The notes: generated by a model not told the origin, from the sequence alone. Counted from the stretch's first letter, positions 9,307 through 18,817 are shown. The stretch: DNA of 64,000 nucleotides from Pseudanabaena yagii GIHE-NHR1 (GCF_012863495.1 NZ_JAAVJL010000001.1:1-64000); one strand, 5' to 3'. Translations and numbers: made by a program.

Positions 9307-9723
9307 CTTCAGAATTTTCCTAATCGCATGATTGTAACTTTACCCCGCCCGACGTATTTATTGTTCATATTGTTCCTATAACAATCCTAAATGGTTTGTG
9401 GAAGTGCACCCCTTCGGGGTGCACTTCCACAAACCCCAAAATCTACATGCTATATAAACCTTTGTTATAGATGCGAAGAATTGCCTTGCGTCCATAAAAG
9501 GTTTTGAGGTTTAGATTTTTGGTGACGTGGCAAAACCATGCCACCAAAAATTGGTTCTTTAATTTTGCTGCGCTTCTCTAGCCTATTACTTTCAGGAGTC
9601 TCAACTTTTTTGATTTATGGGCATTGTGTTCTTACATCACTTGCAACGATCCCCGCAAAGATAGACAATGTTTGCATTCAGAAAAGTAAGCATATAAAAA
9701 AGCCAAGATAATCCGAAGAATTT
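9307..9723. other. Intergenic region with hairpins, no gene
   Basis: Holds the 20-bp palindrome at 9393-9435 and, near 9515-9565, a weaker hairpin (TTTTTGGTG ... CACCAAAAA) followed by TTGGTTCTTT, a phrase also seen near 32985 and 59072. The remainder is the glgC promoter region. No open frame with coding character is seen. Confidence 0.6.
9393..9435. repeat. Palindrome, 20-bp perfect stem
   Basis: GGTTTGTGGAAGTGCACCCC pairs perfectly with 9416-9435 with loop TTC. It lies upstream of both flanking genes, so it is not an ordinary 3' terminator. Confidence 0.65.
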
Positions 9724-11013
9724 ATGAAAAACGTACTGGCTATTATTCTGGGCGGTGGACAGGGAAGCCGACTATATCCCCTCACAAAAACACGGGCTAA
9801 ACCCGCAGTCCCCGTAGCAGGAAAATATCGACTGATCGACATTCCTGTGAGCAACTGTATCAACTCAGGTATTGAAAAAATTTATATCCTGACACAGTTT
9901 AACTCCGCCTCTCTCAATCGCCATGTCAATCAGGCCTATCGTCCAGCGTCCTATTCTGACGGATTTGTAGAAATTCTTGCGGCTCAACAAACCCCCGATA
10001 GTCCAGATTGGTTCCAAGGTACAGCCGACGCAGTACGTCGCTATGCATGGCTTTTAGAATCATGGAATGTAAGCGAATATTTGATTCTATCTGGCGATCA
10101 TCTGTACAACATGGACTATGAGAAATTTGTCAGACATCACCGTGAAACAGGCGCTGACATCACCCTATCTGTATTACCTGTCGATCAGAAAAAAGCATCT
10201 GCCTTTGGTTTATTGAAAACTGACAGCGAAGGCAAAGTTATTAAATTCCTTGAGAAGCCTAAGGGTGAAGCTCTAGAGGGAATGCGAGTAGATACCACCA
10301 AGCTTGGCTTAGATGCTACTGAAGCGATCGCTAATCCATTTATTGCATCGATGGGTATCTATGTCTTTAACAAACAAGCAATGATGAAATTGCTCAGTGA
10401 TAATCCAGAATATACAGATTTTGGTAAGGAAATTATCCCTGCGGCAATTCAAAACCTGAATGTACAGGCATACCTATATTCTGGCTACTGGGAAGATATT
10501 GGAACCATCGAATCTTTCTATCAAGCTAATCTTGACTTAACTCGTCATCCTGCTACTGCCTTTAATTTCTACGAGACCGAAAAGCCCATCTATACTCGCG
10601 CTCGTTATTTGCCACCTAGCAAGGTTCATGACTGTAAAGTTAAAGATTCAGTCATTGGTGAAGGCTGTATCCTCAATCAAGCAACCATTACTAACTCAGT
10701 AGTTGGTATCAGAATGCATATCGAAGCCAATTGCACGATTGAAGATACGCTGCTGATGGGTTGTGATTTTTATCAGCCACAGGAAGAACGTGCGTCCGAT
10801 CTTGCTACTAACAAAGTACCAATGGGAATCGGTGAAAATACAATCATCCGCCGTGCAATTATCGATAAAAATGCGCGAATTGGTAAAAATGTGCAGATTA
10901 TCAATAAGGATCGCATCCAAGATGTCAATCGTGAAGAACAAGGCTATTGCATTTGCAATGGTATCGTTGTCGTCGTTAAAAATGCTGTAATCCCTGATAA
11001 CACCATTATCTAG
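9724..11013 (+). CDS. glgC: Glucose-1-phosphate adenylyltransferase
   Basis: 429 aa, full length. It makes ADP-glucose from ATP and glucose-1-phosphate, the committed step of glycogen synthesis. Visible: the nucleotide-binding loop [20 protein letters not shown] (residues 9-28), [26 protein letters not shown], and the C-terminal left-handed beta-helix ending ...[15 protein letters not shown]. The cyanobacterial enzyme is activated by 3-phosphoglycerate and inhibited by phosphate (family knowledge). It is followed at once by a 16-bp stem terminator, so it is transcribed alone. Confidence 0.97.
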   Translation: MKNVLAIILGGGQGSRLYPLTKTRAKPAVPVAGKYRLIDIPVSNCINSGIEKIYILTQFNSASLNRHVNQAYRPASYSDGFVEILAAQQTPDSPDWFQGTADAVRRYAWLLESWNVSEYLILSGDHLYNMDYEKFVRHHRETGADITLSVLPVDQKKASAFGLLKTDSEGKVIKFLEKPKGEALEGMRVDTTKLGLDATEAIANPFIASMGIYVFNKQAMMKLLSDNPEYTDFGKEIIPAAIQNLNVQAYLYSGYWEDIGTIESFYQANLDLTRHPATAFNFYETEKPIYTRARYLPPSKVHDCKVKDSVIGEGCILNQATITNSVVGIRMHIEANCTIEDTLLMGCDFYQPQEERASDLATNKVPMGIGENTIIRRAIIDKNARIGKNVQIINKDRIQDVNREEQGYCICNGIVVVVKNAVIPDNTII

Positions 11014-11023
11014 ATCAATTCAA

Positions 11024-11058
11024 TTTTTGAAAGTGCTGCAAAGCAGCACTTTCAAAAA
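11024..11058 (+). terminator. glgC terminator
   Basis: Perfect 16-bp stem TTTTTGAAAGTGCTGC / GCAGCACTTTCAAAAA around an AAA loop. Confidence 0.75.
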
Positions 11059-11091
11059 TCATGTCCTTATGCCATGATCTGTGGCAGTTAA

Positions 11092-11760
11092 TTGGATCGT
11101 CCTTTTTTACAAAATCCTGTGAATCCTTGGCTCAGTTTGTTGCAGCAGCATCGCATTATTGCCGTTATTCGGGCAGATAATGTCAGTATTGCTAGAGAAA
11201 TGGCACTTGCAGCAGCAGCAGGGGGAATTAAGCTGATTGAAATTGCATGGAATACCGATCGCGCTGAATCATTAATTCCTAAGCTGCAACAGGAACTACC
11301 AGATTGCAAAATTGGTACAGGCACGGTTTTAGATCTTGAGAATGCTGAACGCGCGATCGCCTGTGGATGTAGCTTTTTATTTACGCCTCATACTAATCCT
11401 GAACTCATTACCAAGGGTTTAGAAAATAATATTCCTGTAATCGCAGGTGCATTAACCCCGACAGAAATTATTACGGCATGGCAAGCGGGAGCTGCCGCAG
11501 TCAAGGTTTTTCCAATTAAAGTTCTGGGTGGTGTGGAATATCTCCAATGTTTACAGCCAGTACTTCGAGATATTCCTCTCATTCCTACGGGTGGGGTTAG
11601 TCTCCAAAATGCCGATAAATTTCTAGCAGCAGGGGCGATCGCAGTGGGTATCTCTAGTCATTTATTTTCACCAGAGGTGATCGCTGAGGATGACTGGACA
11701 ACAATTATTTCGCGATCGCAAGCCTTAATTCAAAAAGTTCAACCATTTCAGGCGGGATAA
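11092..11760 (+). CDS. eda: KDPG/KHG aldolase
   Basis: 222 aa from a TTG at 11092; a GTG at 11119 would give 213 aa and is equally close to the usual family length, so the start is uncertain. Class I aldolase with the family pattern: AVIRADN near the N-terminus, catalytic Glu in LIEIAWNT, Schiff-base Lys in AAAVKVFPIKVLGG, and the phosphate loop IPTGGV. It cleaves 2-keto-3-deoxy-6-phosphogluconate (Entner-Doudoroff) and/or 4-hydroxy-2-oxoglutarate. No edd gene is in the window. ruvX follows after 34 bp, so they may share a transcript. Confidence 0.88.
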   Translation: MDRPFLQNPVNPWLSLLQQHRIIAVIRADNVSIAREMALAAAAGGIKLIEIAWNTDRAESLIPKLQQELPDCKIGTGTVLDLENAERAIACGCSFLFTPHTNPELITKGLENNIPVIAGALTPTEIITAWQAGAAAVKVFPIKVLGGVEYLQCLQPVLRDIPLIPTGGVSLQNADKFLAAGAIAVGISSHLFSPEVIAEDDWTTIISRSQALIQKVQPFQAG

Positions 11761-11794
11761 GTACTATGAAACGCCCACTATCCCCAGAAGATTT

Positions 11795-12223
11795 ATGCAG
11801 TATGCAGCACTAGGACTAGATGTAGGTCGCAAACGTATCGGCGTAGCTGGATGCGATCGCCTTGGCATCACTGTCCATGGCATTACCACGATTATCCGTA
11901 AGTCATGGCAAGACGATATGGCAGAACTGCGATCGTTGATCCTTGAGCGCAATATTGACACCCTCGTAATTGGCTTACCTTACAACATGGATGGATCGTT
12001 AGGCTATCAAGCCAAGCAAGTCCAAAAATTTGCCAATGGTGCGGCGAAACATTTAGGTATAACCGTGGAATTTGTCGATGAGCGCCTTACTTCCTATGAG
12101 GCTGAAGAGATGATGCGATCGCAAGGTATTTCCACAAGGGAAAACAAAGCGATGATTGATCGTAAAGCCGCCGCCATTATCTTGCAGCAATGGTTAGCCA
12201 TCAAACAGCAAGCAATTATGTAG
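11795..12223 (+). CDS. ruvX: RuvX/YqgF-type putative pre-16S rRNA nuclease
   Basis: 142 aa, RNase H-like fold. Motifs: GLDVGRKRIGVA at residues 7-18 with the first catalytic Asp, VIGLPYNMDGS, VEFVDERLTS with the Glu, and DRKAAAIILQQWL near the end. Homologues were called Holliday-junction resolvases; in E. coli YqgF processes the 16S rRNA 5' end. The start ATG lies in an AGAAGATTT context. The TAG stop is inside the following hairpin. Confidence 0.9.
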   Translation: MQYAALGLDVGRKRIGVAGCDRLGITVHGITTIIRKSWQDDMAELRSLILERNIDTLVIGLPYNMDGSLGYQAKQVQKFANGAAKHLGITVEFVDERLTSYEAEEMMRSQGISTRENKAMIDRKAAAIILQQWLAIKQQAIM

Positions 12224-12251
12224 AGTCATGGCGCTTCGCGCCATGACTCTA
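12221..12251 (+). terminator. ruvX terminator overlapping its stop codon
   Basis: Perfect 14-bp stem TAGAGTCATGGCGC / GCGCCATGACTCTA, loop TTC; the first three bases are the stop codon. Confidence 0.7.
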
Positions 12252-12283
12252 CTTCCAGTTTTTGTTTTACTGCAAATTTCCAC

Positions 12284-12322
12284 AAAAAATGATGTCAGTG
12301 CGAAGCACTGACATCATTTTTT
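12284..12322. terminator. Second hairpin before the DUF3727 gene
   Basis: AAAAAATGATGTCAGTG pairs with CACTGACATCATTTTTT around CGAAG; T-rich on both strands. Confidence 0.65.
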
Positions 12323-12461
12323 GATCAAGCATTCCTATAGAGCTTGTTAGCGTCTCTAATTTTTTGTCCCCTTTGCTGTCATAATGCTTAAGAGCGCCAA
12401 AAGCCTTATATAAGAGGGTTTCTCTGAGCTAGTAGTGCTATAGGATACAAAAAAGCAATCT

Positions 12462-13016
12462 ATGGAAGGATCGACGATTGTACTCACGGATGAAACAGGT
12501 AAGAGCTTGCCTTGCACTGTCGAAACCAAGTTTAAAGTGGACAGCACCGAATACTTGTTGCTGCAACCAGTTGACTTTTCTGTGCAAATCTTTGCATGGC
12601 AAGAAACAGATGACGAAGAAGAAACTGAATTAGTCGATGTCACCGAAGAAGAAATCGATTTAATTTTCTCAACTGCTCAAGCTGTTTTATCGGAACAAAA
12701 CCTTACGTTACGGCGCTCAGCTTACACATTAACAGTTTCAGGTGAATTACCTGAGCCAACTGAAGAAGATATCATCGAAATTGATACTGAAGAAGATGGT
12801 AATTGTGGCGAGTTCCAAGAGCTAGCCCACTTCTACTATGAAGAGCAGGCTTTTTCTGTATTTACTGCCCTTGACCCTCTAATGTTTATTGCCAAGGTGG
12901 GAGATGATGGTCAACCTGAAGTTCTTACCCCTGCGGAAATGGCAGCCCTTGAGCCTTATGTGGAGCAATATCTAGACCATGTCCTCAGCACAGAAGATGC
13001 CGAAGAAGAGTTCTAA
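12462..13016 (+). CDS. DUF3727 family protein
   Basis: 184 aa and very acidic. The N-terminal part (residues 1-95) is a DUF1292-like beta segment: 'STIVLTDETGKSLPCTVE' then a strand 'YLLLQPVDFSVQIFAW'. The C-terminal part (100-184) contains FYYEEQAFSVFTALDPLMFIAKVG, typical of the DUF3727 proteins found in cyanobacteria and plastids. Function unknown. Its last 38 bp overlap mltG, so the two are translationally coupled, as is common for this pair in cyanobacteria. Confidence 0.82.
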   Translation: MEGSTIVLTDETGKSLPCTVETKFKVDSTEYLLLQPVDFSVQIFAWQETDDEEETELVDVTEEEIDLIFSTAQAVLSEQNLTLRRSAYTLTVSGELPEPTEEDIIEIDTEEDGNCGEFQELAHFYYEEQAFSVFTALDPLMFIAKVGDDGQPEVLTPAEMAALEPYVEQYLDHVLSTEDAEEEF

Positions 13017-14073
13017 TTGGCTGTTTTATGGTGTTGCTTTCCCACTAACGATTTTATTTACTGGCCTAGTCAGTAGCTCTTGGTGGATTTGGGCAAGTGC
13101 TGCTCCTAGCACCTTTGGAGCAAAAGTCAGACTTACTATACCTGACGGGATGCCAACTCAAATGATCGCCCAAGAGCTAGAAGCCGCAGGCGTAATTCGC
13201 TCTAGCTTAGCGTTGCGCCTATGGCTACAATGGCAATCTTTGCGAGGTAGTGAAGCAGTCTCCTTGCGATCAGGAACCTATGACTTCTCCACTAACCAAT
13301 CTTTGCCAGAAGTTGTTGCCCAGATCCAAACAGCGAAATTGACAGAAGTTCGCTTTACAATTCCTGAGGGTTGGTCGATCGCTCAGATGGCAGATCTATT
13401 TGAGAAGCAAGGTTTTTTTGCAGCAAAGGACTTTGTGGCAGCAGCTCAACGCACTAGCCCCAAGCGTCGTCCTTGGCTACCTGAGGATATCCCCAGTTTA
13501 GAAGGATTTCTATTTCCTGATACCTATCAAATTCTGCCATCGGAAGCAACTCCAGATCGAATTATTGATCTGATGCTAGATCGCTTTGAGCAAGTAGCTT
13601 TACCTGTTTACAAAGACAATCAATCTGGTAAACCAAAGGTTAAAGTTAGTCTCAAAGATTGGGTAACGCTGGCGAGTATTGTCGAAAAAGAAGCGGTGAT
13701 TGATTCAGAGCGTCGCATTATATCGGGGGTTTTCTGGAATCGCCTGAAAAAGAATATGCGCCTAGAGTCAGATCCCACCGTGGAGTATGGCTTAAATATT
13801 AAGCAGACTCCCGAAAATCCACTGACGCTAGATCAGGTGCGGACATCATCTCCTTACAACACCTATCTCAATGAAGGTTTACCACCGGGGGCGATTGCCT
13901 CGGTGGGATTAGCTAGCCTGAAAGCAACGCTTGATCCTGCTAGTACTGACTATCTGTTCTTTGTGGCTAAATATGATGGCAGTCATGTCTTTAGTCGTAA
14001 TTTAGAAGATCACGAAAAAGCATTACAGGCGATCGATAAAAAAATTCAGCAAAAAACTCCTAAAAATAACTAA
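12979..14073 (+). CDS. mltG: Endolytic murein transglycosylase MltG
   Basis: 364 aa, YceG-like family. One N-terminal membrane helix (about residues 14-36) anchors it on the periplasmic side. A LysM-like segment follows (SGTYDFSTNQSLPEVVAQI), then the catalytic domain with LASIVEKEAVIDSERRIISG, where the Glu of VEKEA is the catalytic residue, and GVFWNRLKKNMRLESDPTV. It cuts nascent glycan strands and may end their elongation. It overlaps the DUF3727 gene; an internal ATG at 12997 would shorten the overlap. Confidence 0.93.
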   Translation: MSSAQKMPKKSSNWLFYGVAFPLTILFTGLVSSSWWIWASAAPSTFGAKVRLTIPDGMPTQMIAQELEAAGVIRSSLALRLWLQWQSLRGSEAVSLRSGTYDFSTNQSLPEVVAQIQTAKLTEVRFTIPEGWSIAQMADLFEKQGFFAAKDFVAAAQRTSPKRRPWLPEDIPSLEGFLFPDTYQILPSEATPDRIIDLMLDRFEQVALPVYKDNQSGKPKVKVSLKDWVTLASIVEKEAVIDSERRIISGVFWNRLKKNMRLESDPTVEYGLNIKQTPENPLTLDQVRTSSPYNTYLNEGLPPGAIASVGLASLKATLDPASTDYLFFVAKYDGSHVFSRNLEDHEKALQAIDKKIQQKTPKNN

Positions 14074-14099
14074 AAAACGGGGCATTGCCCCGCTTTTTA
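14071..14099 (+). terminator. mltG terminator
   Basis: CGGGGC / GCCCCG stem with an A-run before and a T-run after; follows the TAA directly. Confidence 0.85.
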
Positions 14100-14160
14100 A
14101 TTTTGTGGAGATTCTGAGTTAAGATATTCTTAATTATTTAATTAAAATACTAAAATCCTT

Positions 14161-14697
14161 GTGAAACCTTGGCGACTGATTGCTCCTGACTTAGTTTTGT
14201 CAGCACCGATTTACACGATTACTCCACAGTTAATGCAAAAACATGGGTTAAGTGGTCTCATTTTGGACGTTGACAATACCCTCATCGGTGATGATGAATC
14301 CGATGTTTCAGATGAGATTCGTCAATGGATAGAACTAATGCGTCAGCAATATCCCATTTGGTTAGCAAGTAATAACTTTAGCGATCGCCGCATTCAAAAG
14401 GTTGCCGAAAGCCTCAATCTTCCCTACCGTAGTCGCGCAGGGAAGCCATCCCGCCGCGTTGTGCGTCAAGTTCTCGAAGCGATGCAATTACCACCTGATC
14501 AAGTTGCGATGGTAGGCGATCGCCTATTTACCGATACGATTGTGGGCAATCGTCTTGGCTTATTTACAATTTTGGTACAGCCCCCTTGTGAGGAGCTAGT
14601 ATTTAAACCCAATATTGCAACTATTTTCAAAGCGAGATCGAGCTTTCTCCGCAATTGGGAAATTTGGATCGCTCGCAAATCTGGGGTCAAGATTTAG
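14161..14697 (+). CDS. YqeG-family HAD-IIIA phosphatase
   Basis: 178 aa starting at GTG 14161 (MKPWRLIAPDLVLSAPI). HAD motif I LDVDNTLIGDD (nucleophile Asp) is near residue 36, motif II is LASNNFS, and motif IV is VGDRLFTDTIVGNRLG. Bacterial members dephosphorylate phosphatidylglycerol phosphate or act on small phosphates; the plant/cyanobacterial group has been linked to phosphatidylglycerophosphate phosphatase activity. The exact substrate here is inferred. There is no clear Shine-Dalgarno. Confidence 0.85.
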   Translation: MKPWRLIAPDLVLSAPIYTITPQLMQKHGLSGLILDVDNTLIGDDESDVSDEIRQWIELMRQQYPIWLASNNFSDRRIQKVAESLNLPYRSRAGKPSRRVVRQVLEAMQLPPDQVAMVGDRLFTDTIVGNRLGLFTILVQPPCEELVFKPNIATIFKARSSFLRNWEIWIARKSGVKI

Positions 14698-14704
14698 AAG
14701 TCAA

Positions 14705-14745
14705 CAAAATTTTAAGGCAGCGCAAAGCACTGCCTTAAAATTTTG
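14705..14745 (+). terminator. Terminator after yqeG-like gene
   Basis: 16-bp perfect stem CAAAATTTTAAGGCAG / CTGCCTTAAAATTTTG. Confidence 0.75.
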
Positions 14746-14834
14746 TGTTGGTAGAACAGTTATTTGTCTAATTGCTCGGTAACTTATAATCTCAAGATCA
14801 ATTCATCACCAGCTTATTTAATTTAATAACAACA

Positions 14835-15746
14835 ATGGGAAACCTTCAGGGACGCGATCTTCTTAGTCTGGCAGACTTACAACCCAACGAGATTCAAGAA
14901 TTACTCACCCTTGCTCAACAACTCAAGGCAGGAGAAGTAAAGTTTGACTTTCAGCGCAAAACCCTTGGCTTGCTGTTTCGCAAAGCCTCAACCCGAACTC
15001 GTGTGAGCTTCACCGTTGCCATGCATCAATTGGGGGGACATGTCATCGATCTTGATCCAAGTGTGACCCAAGTCAGCCGTGGTGAACCAATACAAGATAC
15101 TGCCAGAGTTCTTGATCGCTACTTGGATGTTCTCGCCATTCGCACCTTTGAGCAAGCGGAGCTAGAGACCTTTGCCAAATTTTCTAAGATTCCCATTATT
15201 AATGCCTTGAGTGATTTAGAGCATCCTTGCCAAGTATTAGCTGATTTGCTCACCGTATTAGAAAATTTCGGCACACTCAAAGGGCTGACCCTGACCTATC
15301 TCGGTGATGGTAATAATATGGCGCATTCCCTGATGATTGGTTGTGCGCTAGTTGGCATGAATGTGCGGATTGCTTCCCCGAAAAACTTTACGCCAGATCC
15401 CGCAGTTGTCTCGCAGGCAAAGGCTTTAGCGACTAATTCCGAAGTCATTGTCACCGATGATCCTAAACTCGCTTCCCAAGCGGCTCATGTCTTGTATACC
15501 GATGTGTGGGCAAGCATGGGGCAGGAATCAGAAGCAGAAGATCGCATTCCCATTTTCCAACCCTATCAACTGAATTCCGAACTCATGGCTTTAGCCGATC
15601 GCGATGCGATCGCTTTGCATTGTTTGCCAGCCCATCGCGGCGAAGAGATTACCGATGAAGTGATGGAAGGTGATCAGTCACGCATTTGGGATGAAGCGGA
15701 AAATCGTCTCCATGCCCAAAAAGCTTTGCTAGCTAGCGTTTTATAG
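14835..15746 (+). CDS. argF: Ornithine carbamoyltransferase
   Basis: 303 aa, usual length. Joins carbamoyl phosphate to ornithine to give citrulline in arginine synthesis. The carbamoyl-phosphate loop STRTR is near residue 53, then HPCQVLADLLT (His/Gln contacts), GDGNNMAHSL, and the ornithine-binding HCLPAHRGEEI, which separates it from aspartate carbamoyltransferase. It stands alone with its own terminator. Confidence 0.97.
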   Translation: MGNLQGRDLLSLADLQPNEIQELLTLAQQLKAGEVKFDFQRKTLGLLFRKASTRTRVSFTVAMHQLGGHVIDLDPSVTQVSRGEPIQDTARVLDRYLDVLAIRTFEQAELETFAKFSKIPIINALSDLEHPCQVLADLLTVLENFGTLKGLTLTYLGDGNNMAHSLMIGCALVGMNVRIASPKNFTPDPAVVSQAKALATNSEVIVTDDPKLASQAAHVLYTDVWASMGQESEAEDRIPIFQPYQLNSELMALADRDAIALHCLPAHRGEEITDEVMEGDQSRIWDEAENRLHAQKALLASVL

Positions 15747-15748
15747 TT

Positions 15749-15773
15749 AAAAGCCTCGCGATGCGAGGCTTTT
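15749..15773 (+). terminator. argF terminator
   Basis: AAAAGCCTCGC / GCGAGGCTTTT, loop GAT, T-rich tail. Confidence 0.85.
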
Positions 15774-15778
15774 GTTTT

Positions 15779-15881
15779 ATACCAAATAAAGAAATGGCTA
15801 CGCCATTTCTTTATTTCAAAATCCATACTGGGTTTGTTGTCCAAATCAAAAAAGTGTAACTACACTTTTTTGATTTGGTAT
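15779..15881. repeat. Two-hairpin ATACCAAA element, copy 1
   Basis: Begins ATACCAAA and ends TTTGGTAT. Two hairpins (an AAATGGCTACGCCATTT centre and AAAAAAGTGTAACTACACTTTTTT) flank the core TTCAAAATCCATACTGGGTTTG. A second copy is at 37145-37247. The right end touches the coaD stop codon. Confidence 0.7.
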
Positions 15882-16363
15882 TAGAGAAATTTTTGTCTTA
15901 GGGCGATCGCTACTTCGGGAGTAACCAGATGATCGATCTCGCCACCAAATCTGGCAATCTCCCGAACTACACTACTACTCAAGAAACTATATTCATTGGA
16001 AGTAGAGAGAAATACAGTTTCAATATCATTAGCTAAGGTCTTATTGGTATGCGCCATCTGCAATTCCATTTCAAAATCGGAAACTGCACGTAAGCCCCGA
16101 ATCAGAACTTGTGCTTTCATGAGATGGGCATAGGTGACAGTCAATCCCGTAAACGTATCCACATCAACATTATCTAAATGTCGCGTTGCCTCACGGATCT
16201 GTGTCATTCGCTCCTCCATTGTAAAGAGAGGCGTTTTATTGGGATTGCGTAATACAGCAACAATCACGCGATCAAAAAGATGACTGCCGCGTTTAATAAT
16301 ATCGAGATGCCCAAAGGTAATTGGATCGAAACTACCTGGATAAATGGCAATCAATGCAGTCAC
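15881..16363 (-). CDS. coaD: Pantetheine-phosphate adenylyltransferase
   Basis: 160 aa. Catalyses the penultimate step of coenzyme A synthesis, adding AMP from ATP to 4'-phosphopantetheine. The nucleotidyltransferase signature is [17 protein letters not shown] (residues 6-22, with the TxGH-type GH pair), followed by [16 protein letters not shown] and the ATP-site [14 protein letters not shown]. The stop codon overlaps the end of a repeat element. Confidence 0.96.
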   Translation of the reverse strand: MTALIAIYPGSFDPITFGHLDIIKRGSHLFDRVIVAVLRNPNKTPLFTMEERMTQIREATRHLDNVDVDTFTGLTVTYAHLMKAQVLIRGLRAVSDFEMELQMAHTNKTLANDIETVFLSTSNEYSFLSSSVVREIARFGGEIDHLVTPEVAIALRQKFL

Positions 16364-16403
16364 CGACTCGCTACAACGCGATTATATAGCGCTTGCGCGT
16401 AAA

Positions 16404-16467
16404 AAAAGAAACACACAAAGTGTGTTTCTTTTCGTAACGAGTAGCGGCGCTTTGCGCCGCTACTCGT
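16404..16467 (-). terminator. Tandem hairpins downstream of the chorismate lyase gene
   Basis: Two perfect stems in series: 16437-16467 (ACGAGTAGCGGCGC / GCGCCGCTACTCGT) and 16404-16432 (13 bp), followed on the minus strand by a T7 run. Confidence 0.75.
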
Positions 16468-16471
16468 TTTT

Positions 16472-17092
16472 TTAGAGACTGCTTGAGCCGAGATATTTGC
16501 CGATCGCTGGTGAATAAATTTCATAGAGCATGGTGATTGGCTCACCGCCATGCCAGAGCAAATAATGTCTTGCCCAGTACTCCTTGACCTCTGGATAGCC
16601 AAAAGCCTGTGCTAATTGAGGACAAGCACCCTTGTAAATACCTTTGAGATCGCGATAAAGCTCTGTGTACTTTTGATTGAGGCTGACCCAGATTGGCAAA
16701 GATGGATCTTTCAAATATTTTTGCATCGCTGCCTCTGACCACCATGAAGTCGCATGGGAAAAAATCTCTCCTGTCTTTTGCGATCGCAAAAAGATTTGGC
16801 GACGAATTCTTGGTGCGGCAATCAAGGAAATATCCGAAGGGGCATTGTCGTCATCATCACCAATATTAGTCATTGCTAGTACCTCAACCGAAATATCTGA
16901 TTGAGTCAATAGCTGTAAATGTCGCGTCGGTGCACCATCGCCCATTAAAAACATTTGCCAAGTCGGAGACAGCAAATTGAAGGGCAAGCCTTTACGAATA
17001 TCATCTTCGCTGCCTTGCCACATGGGTTCTTCAATCCGATTCCAAGGTCGAGCAGTAATACTTTGGATGCTTTGAGCTGAGGTGAGGGTCAT
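16472..17092 (-). CDS. Chorismate lyase, DUF98 type
   Basis: 206 aa. It matches the cyanobacterial DUF98/UbiC-like chorismate lyases: TWQMFLMGDGAPTRHLQLL near residue 45, IRRQIFLRSQKTGEIFSHA, SWWSEAAMQKYL, SLPIWVSL and a C-terminal ARHYLLWHGGEPITMLYEIY. It converts chorismate to 4-hydroxybenzoate and pyruvate; in cyanobacteria 4-hydroxybenzoate is the head-group precursor of plastoquinone (established for Synechocystis). The product is soluble and monocistronic. Confidence 0.85.
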   Translation of the reverse strand: MTLTSAQSIQSITARPWNRIEEPMWQGSEDDIRKGLPFNLLSPTWQMFLMGDGAPTRHLQLLTQSDISVEVLAMTNIGDDDDNAPSDISLIAAPRIRRQIFLRSQKTGEIFSHATSWWSEAAMQKYLKDPSLPIWVSLNQKYTELYRDLKGIYKGACPQLAQAFGYPEVKEYWARHYLLWHGGEPITMLYEIYSPAIGKYLGSSSL

Positions 17093-17137
17093 ACAGGATT
17101 TCTCTTAACAATCCGTAACATATCCTCTATTGTAGTT

Positions 17138-17180
17138 CAAATAAAAAAGAAACTCGCTATGCAAGTTTCTTTTTTATTTG
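17138..17180 (-). terminator. Terminator after YaaW-like gene
   Basis: Stem of 20 bp with one mismatch, with CAAATAAAAAAGAAACT and its complement, T-rich on both sides. Confidence 0.7.
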
Positions 17181-17197
17181 CATCTCAGCGATAAATA

Positions 17198-18037
17198 CTA
17201 AGACATTCTCAATAATCTGATTTGGGCAATGATGAAAATAGCGGGAATAATCCGTCCGTAGTTAGTGGCGATCGCCCGCCAACCCAGATCCGCAAAAAAT
17301 AACCCCCAAAGCGCAGGCGTAATTACTGAAAAAACAGTTCTAGCCGCAGTATATTGAGTTGCCGCAACTGCCATCCCGCGTTTTGCTAAATAAGTAGAGA
17401 CATAGGCATTTAACCTTGTCGCGATCGCTGTTCCTCCCGCCTTCAAAACTTCATAGCCTACTTGGTAAGAGGCAAAGTGCCATGCCATTTGTCGGGCGAT
17501 CGCATTTAATACCGCCGAACGAATGACGGTACTCACAGCGATCGCGCTACCACCCTTGAGCAACAGACTCATCGGGTTACGCTGAGCATCAAGGGGTAAG
17601 GATTTTTTTAAATCTGACTCCGTAAGAGCTGCTTGCAAGGATTCATCAATGTTAGAGCGCTCTTGCGGTGAGAGCTTTTTCCAAGAATTGCTAATCAAAT
17701 TCAGAAACAGCTCTGATTCGATATCTTCAACACTTTGATTTTTAGAATATTTAATATTGAGGTGCTGACAGACACGCTCTAGGACTTCACGGTAACTGAC
17801 ATTACTAGTTTTGCGGCGGAGTACCGTCAAGCCATCGGCAGCCAAAAATCGAAAACGCTTAGAGATCGCGTCAATTAGTTCATCTCGATCCCAACTTTGT
17901 AATTCTTTGACAGGAGGTGTAGCCACATAATCAATAGGGTTGAACTTGCGCCGAAACAGTATATCCGCAATTTGATATAGCTCCTCATCGGTTGCCAATG
18001 CTAGAACATTGCTTAATTCGTCCATTGTCCCATCCAT
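17198..18037 (-). CDS. YaaW/UPF0174-like protein
   Basis: 279 aa. The N-terminal 120 residues are helical and polar (LALATDEELYQIADIL, WDRDELIDAISKRFRFLAAD), as in the DUF3944/YaaW group. The C-terminal 130 residues are Ala/Gly-rich and weakly hydrophobic (LLLKGGSAIAVSTVIRSAVL ... ALWGLFFADLGWRAIATNYG), suggesting membrane association. Some members are called ubiquinol-cytochrome c chaperone-like; the biochemical role is unknown. Starts at ATG 18037. Confidence 0.65.
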   Translation of the reverse strand: MDGTMDELSNVLALATDEELYQIADILFRRKFNPIDYVATPPVKELQSWDRDELIDAISKRFRFLAADGLTVLRRKTSNVSYREVLERVCQHLNIKYSKNQSVEDIESELFLNLISNSWKKLSPQERSNIDESLQAALTESDLKKSLPLDAQRNPMSLLLKGGSAIAVSTVIRSAVLNAIARQMAWHFASYQVGYEVLKAGGTAIATRLNAYVSTYLAKRGMAVAATQYTAARTVFSVITPALWGLFFADLGWRAIATNYGRIIPAIFIIAQIRLLRMS

Positions 18038-18187
18038 TGCCCTATCTATTGATTTGTTAACGAACAGTATCTCAAGCTTTCCTTAGCTTAGAAGATTCTA
18101 GTACTAATTACTCAAATGACAAAGTTATTAAAGTTGCTAATCCTTAGATTACATTTCCAGCCTGAAAAATCTGATTTGCTGTAAGAT

Positions 18188-18781
18188 TTAATTCAGGAAA
18201 AGATTGGGAAATAATTCGTTGATCATCACAAACTTACTAACTTGATATTCTCCATCCACAAGATTGCAAACTGAGATTGCTGGTAGCTTAGGATTACCAA
18301 GAAATTTACGTCCGCCTAATGCTGCATAGTCAACGATCCAATATTCAGCAATCCCCATTTCTTCATAGTCAGCAAATTTTAAATAGTAATCATCGCGCCA
18401 ATTTGTAGACACGATTTCAATTACTAGCGGTATAGATGCACCATCACTAACAATAGATTCCTTTTTCCAACATTGTTCGTTAATTAGGTTTTCGCGGTTC
18501 AACACCAACACATCTGGCAAATAACCAGAATCTTTGCCATCTGGTCTTATAAGTGTTTGACTAGGAATTAAATACGGAAGATCAAGTCTATCAATCAGTC
18601 CACTAAGCTTTATGACTAAAAAGCCTTTAGATTCTTCATGTGCTCCTACTGGTTGAGGCATTTCAAAAATACTTCCATTGTGTAACTCGTAACGTGATCC
18701 AGTATTTTCAGGCAACCATTGAATAAACTCTTCAAAGGTCGTAGCTGGAATAACAGATCTGGGGGGGAGAGTTTGGGTCAT
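18188..18781 (-). CDS. Uma2-family (DUF820) PD-(D/E)XK nuclease-like protein
   Basis: 197 aa. Core motifs are SGYLPDVLVLNRE (Asp), then PLVIEIVSTNWRDD...KFADYEEMG, then IAEYWIVDYA, the pattern of the very common cyanobacterial Uma2 family. The fold is a restriction-endonuclease core, but no activity or target is established for these proteins. A second, distant member is at 49743-50426. Single gene. Confidence 0.85.
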   Translation of the reverse strand: MTQTLPPRSVIPATTFEEFIQWLPENTGSRYELHNGSIFEMPQPVGAHEESKGFLVIKLSGLIDRLDLPYLIPSQTLIRPDGKDSGYLPDVLVLNRENLINEQCWKKESIVSDGASIPLVIEIVSTNWRDDYYLKFADYEEMGIAEYWIVDYAALGGRKFLGNPKLPAISVCNLVDGEYQVSKFVMINELFPNLFLN

Positions 18782-18817
18782 AGCTATTAGCCTCTGCTAA
18801 CTATGAAAATATTATAG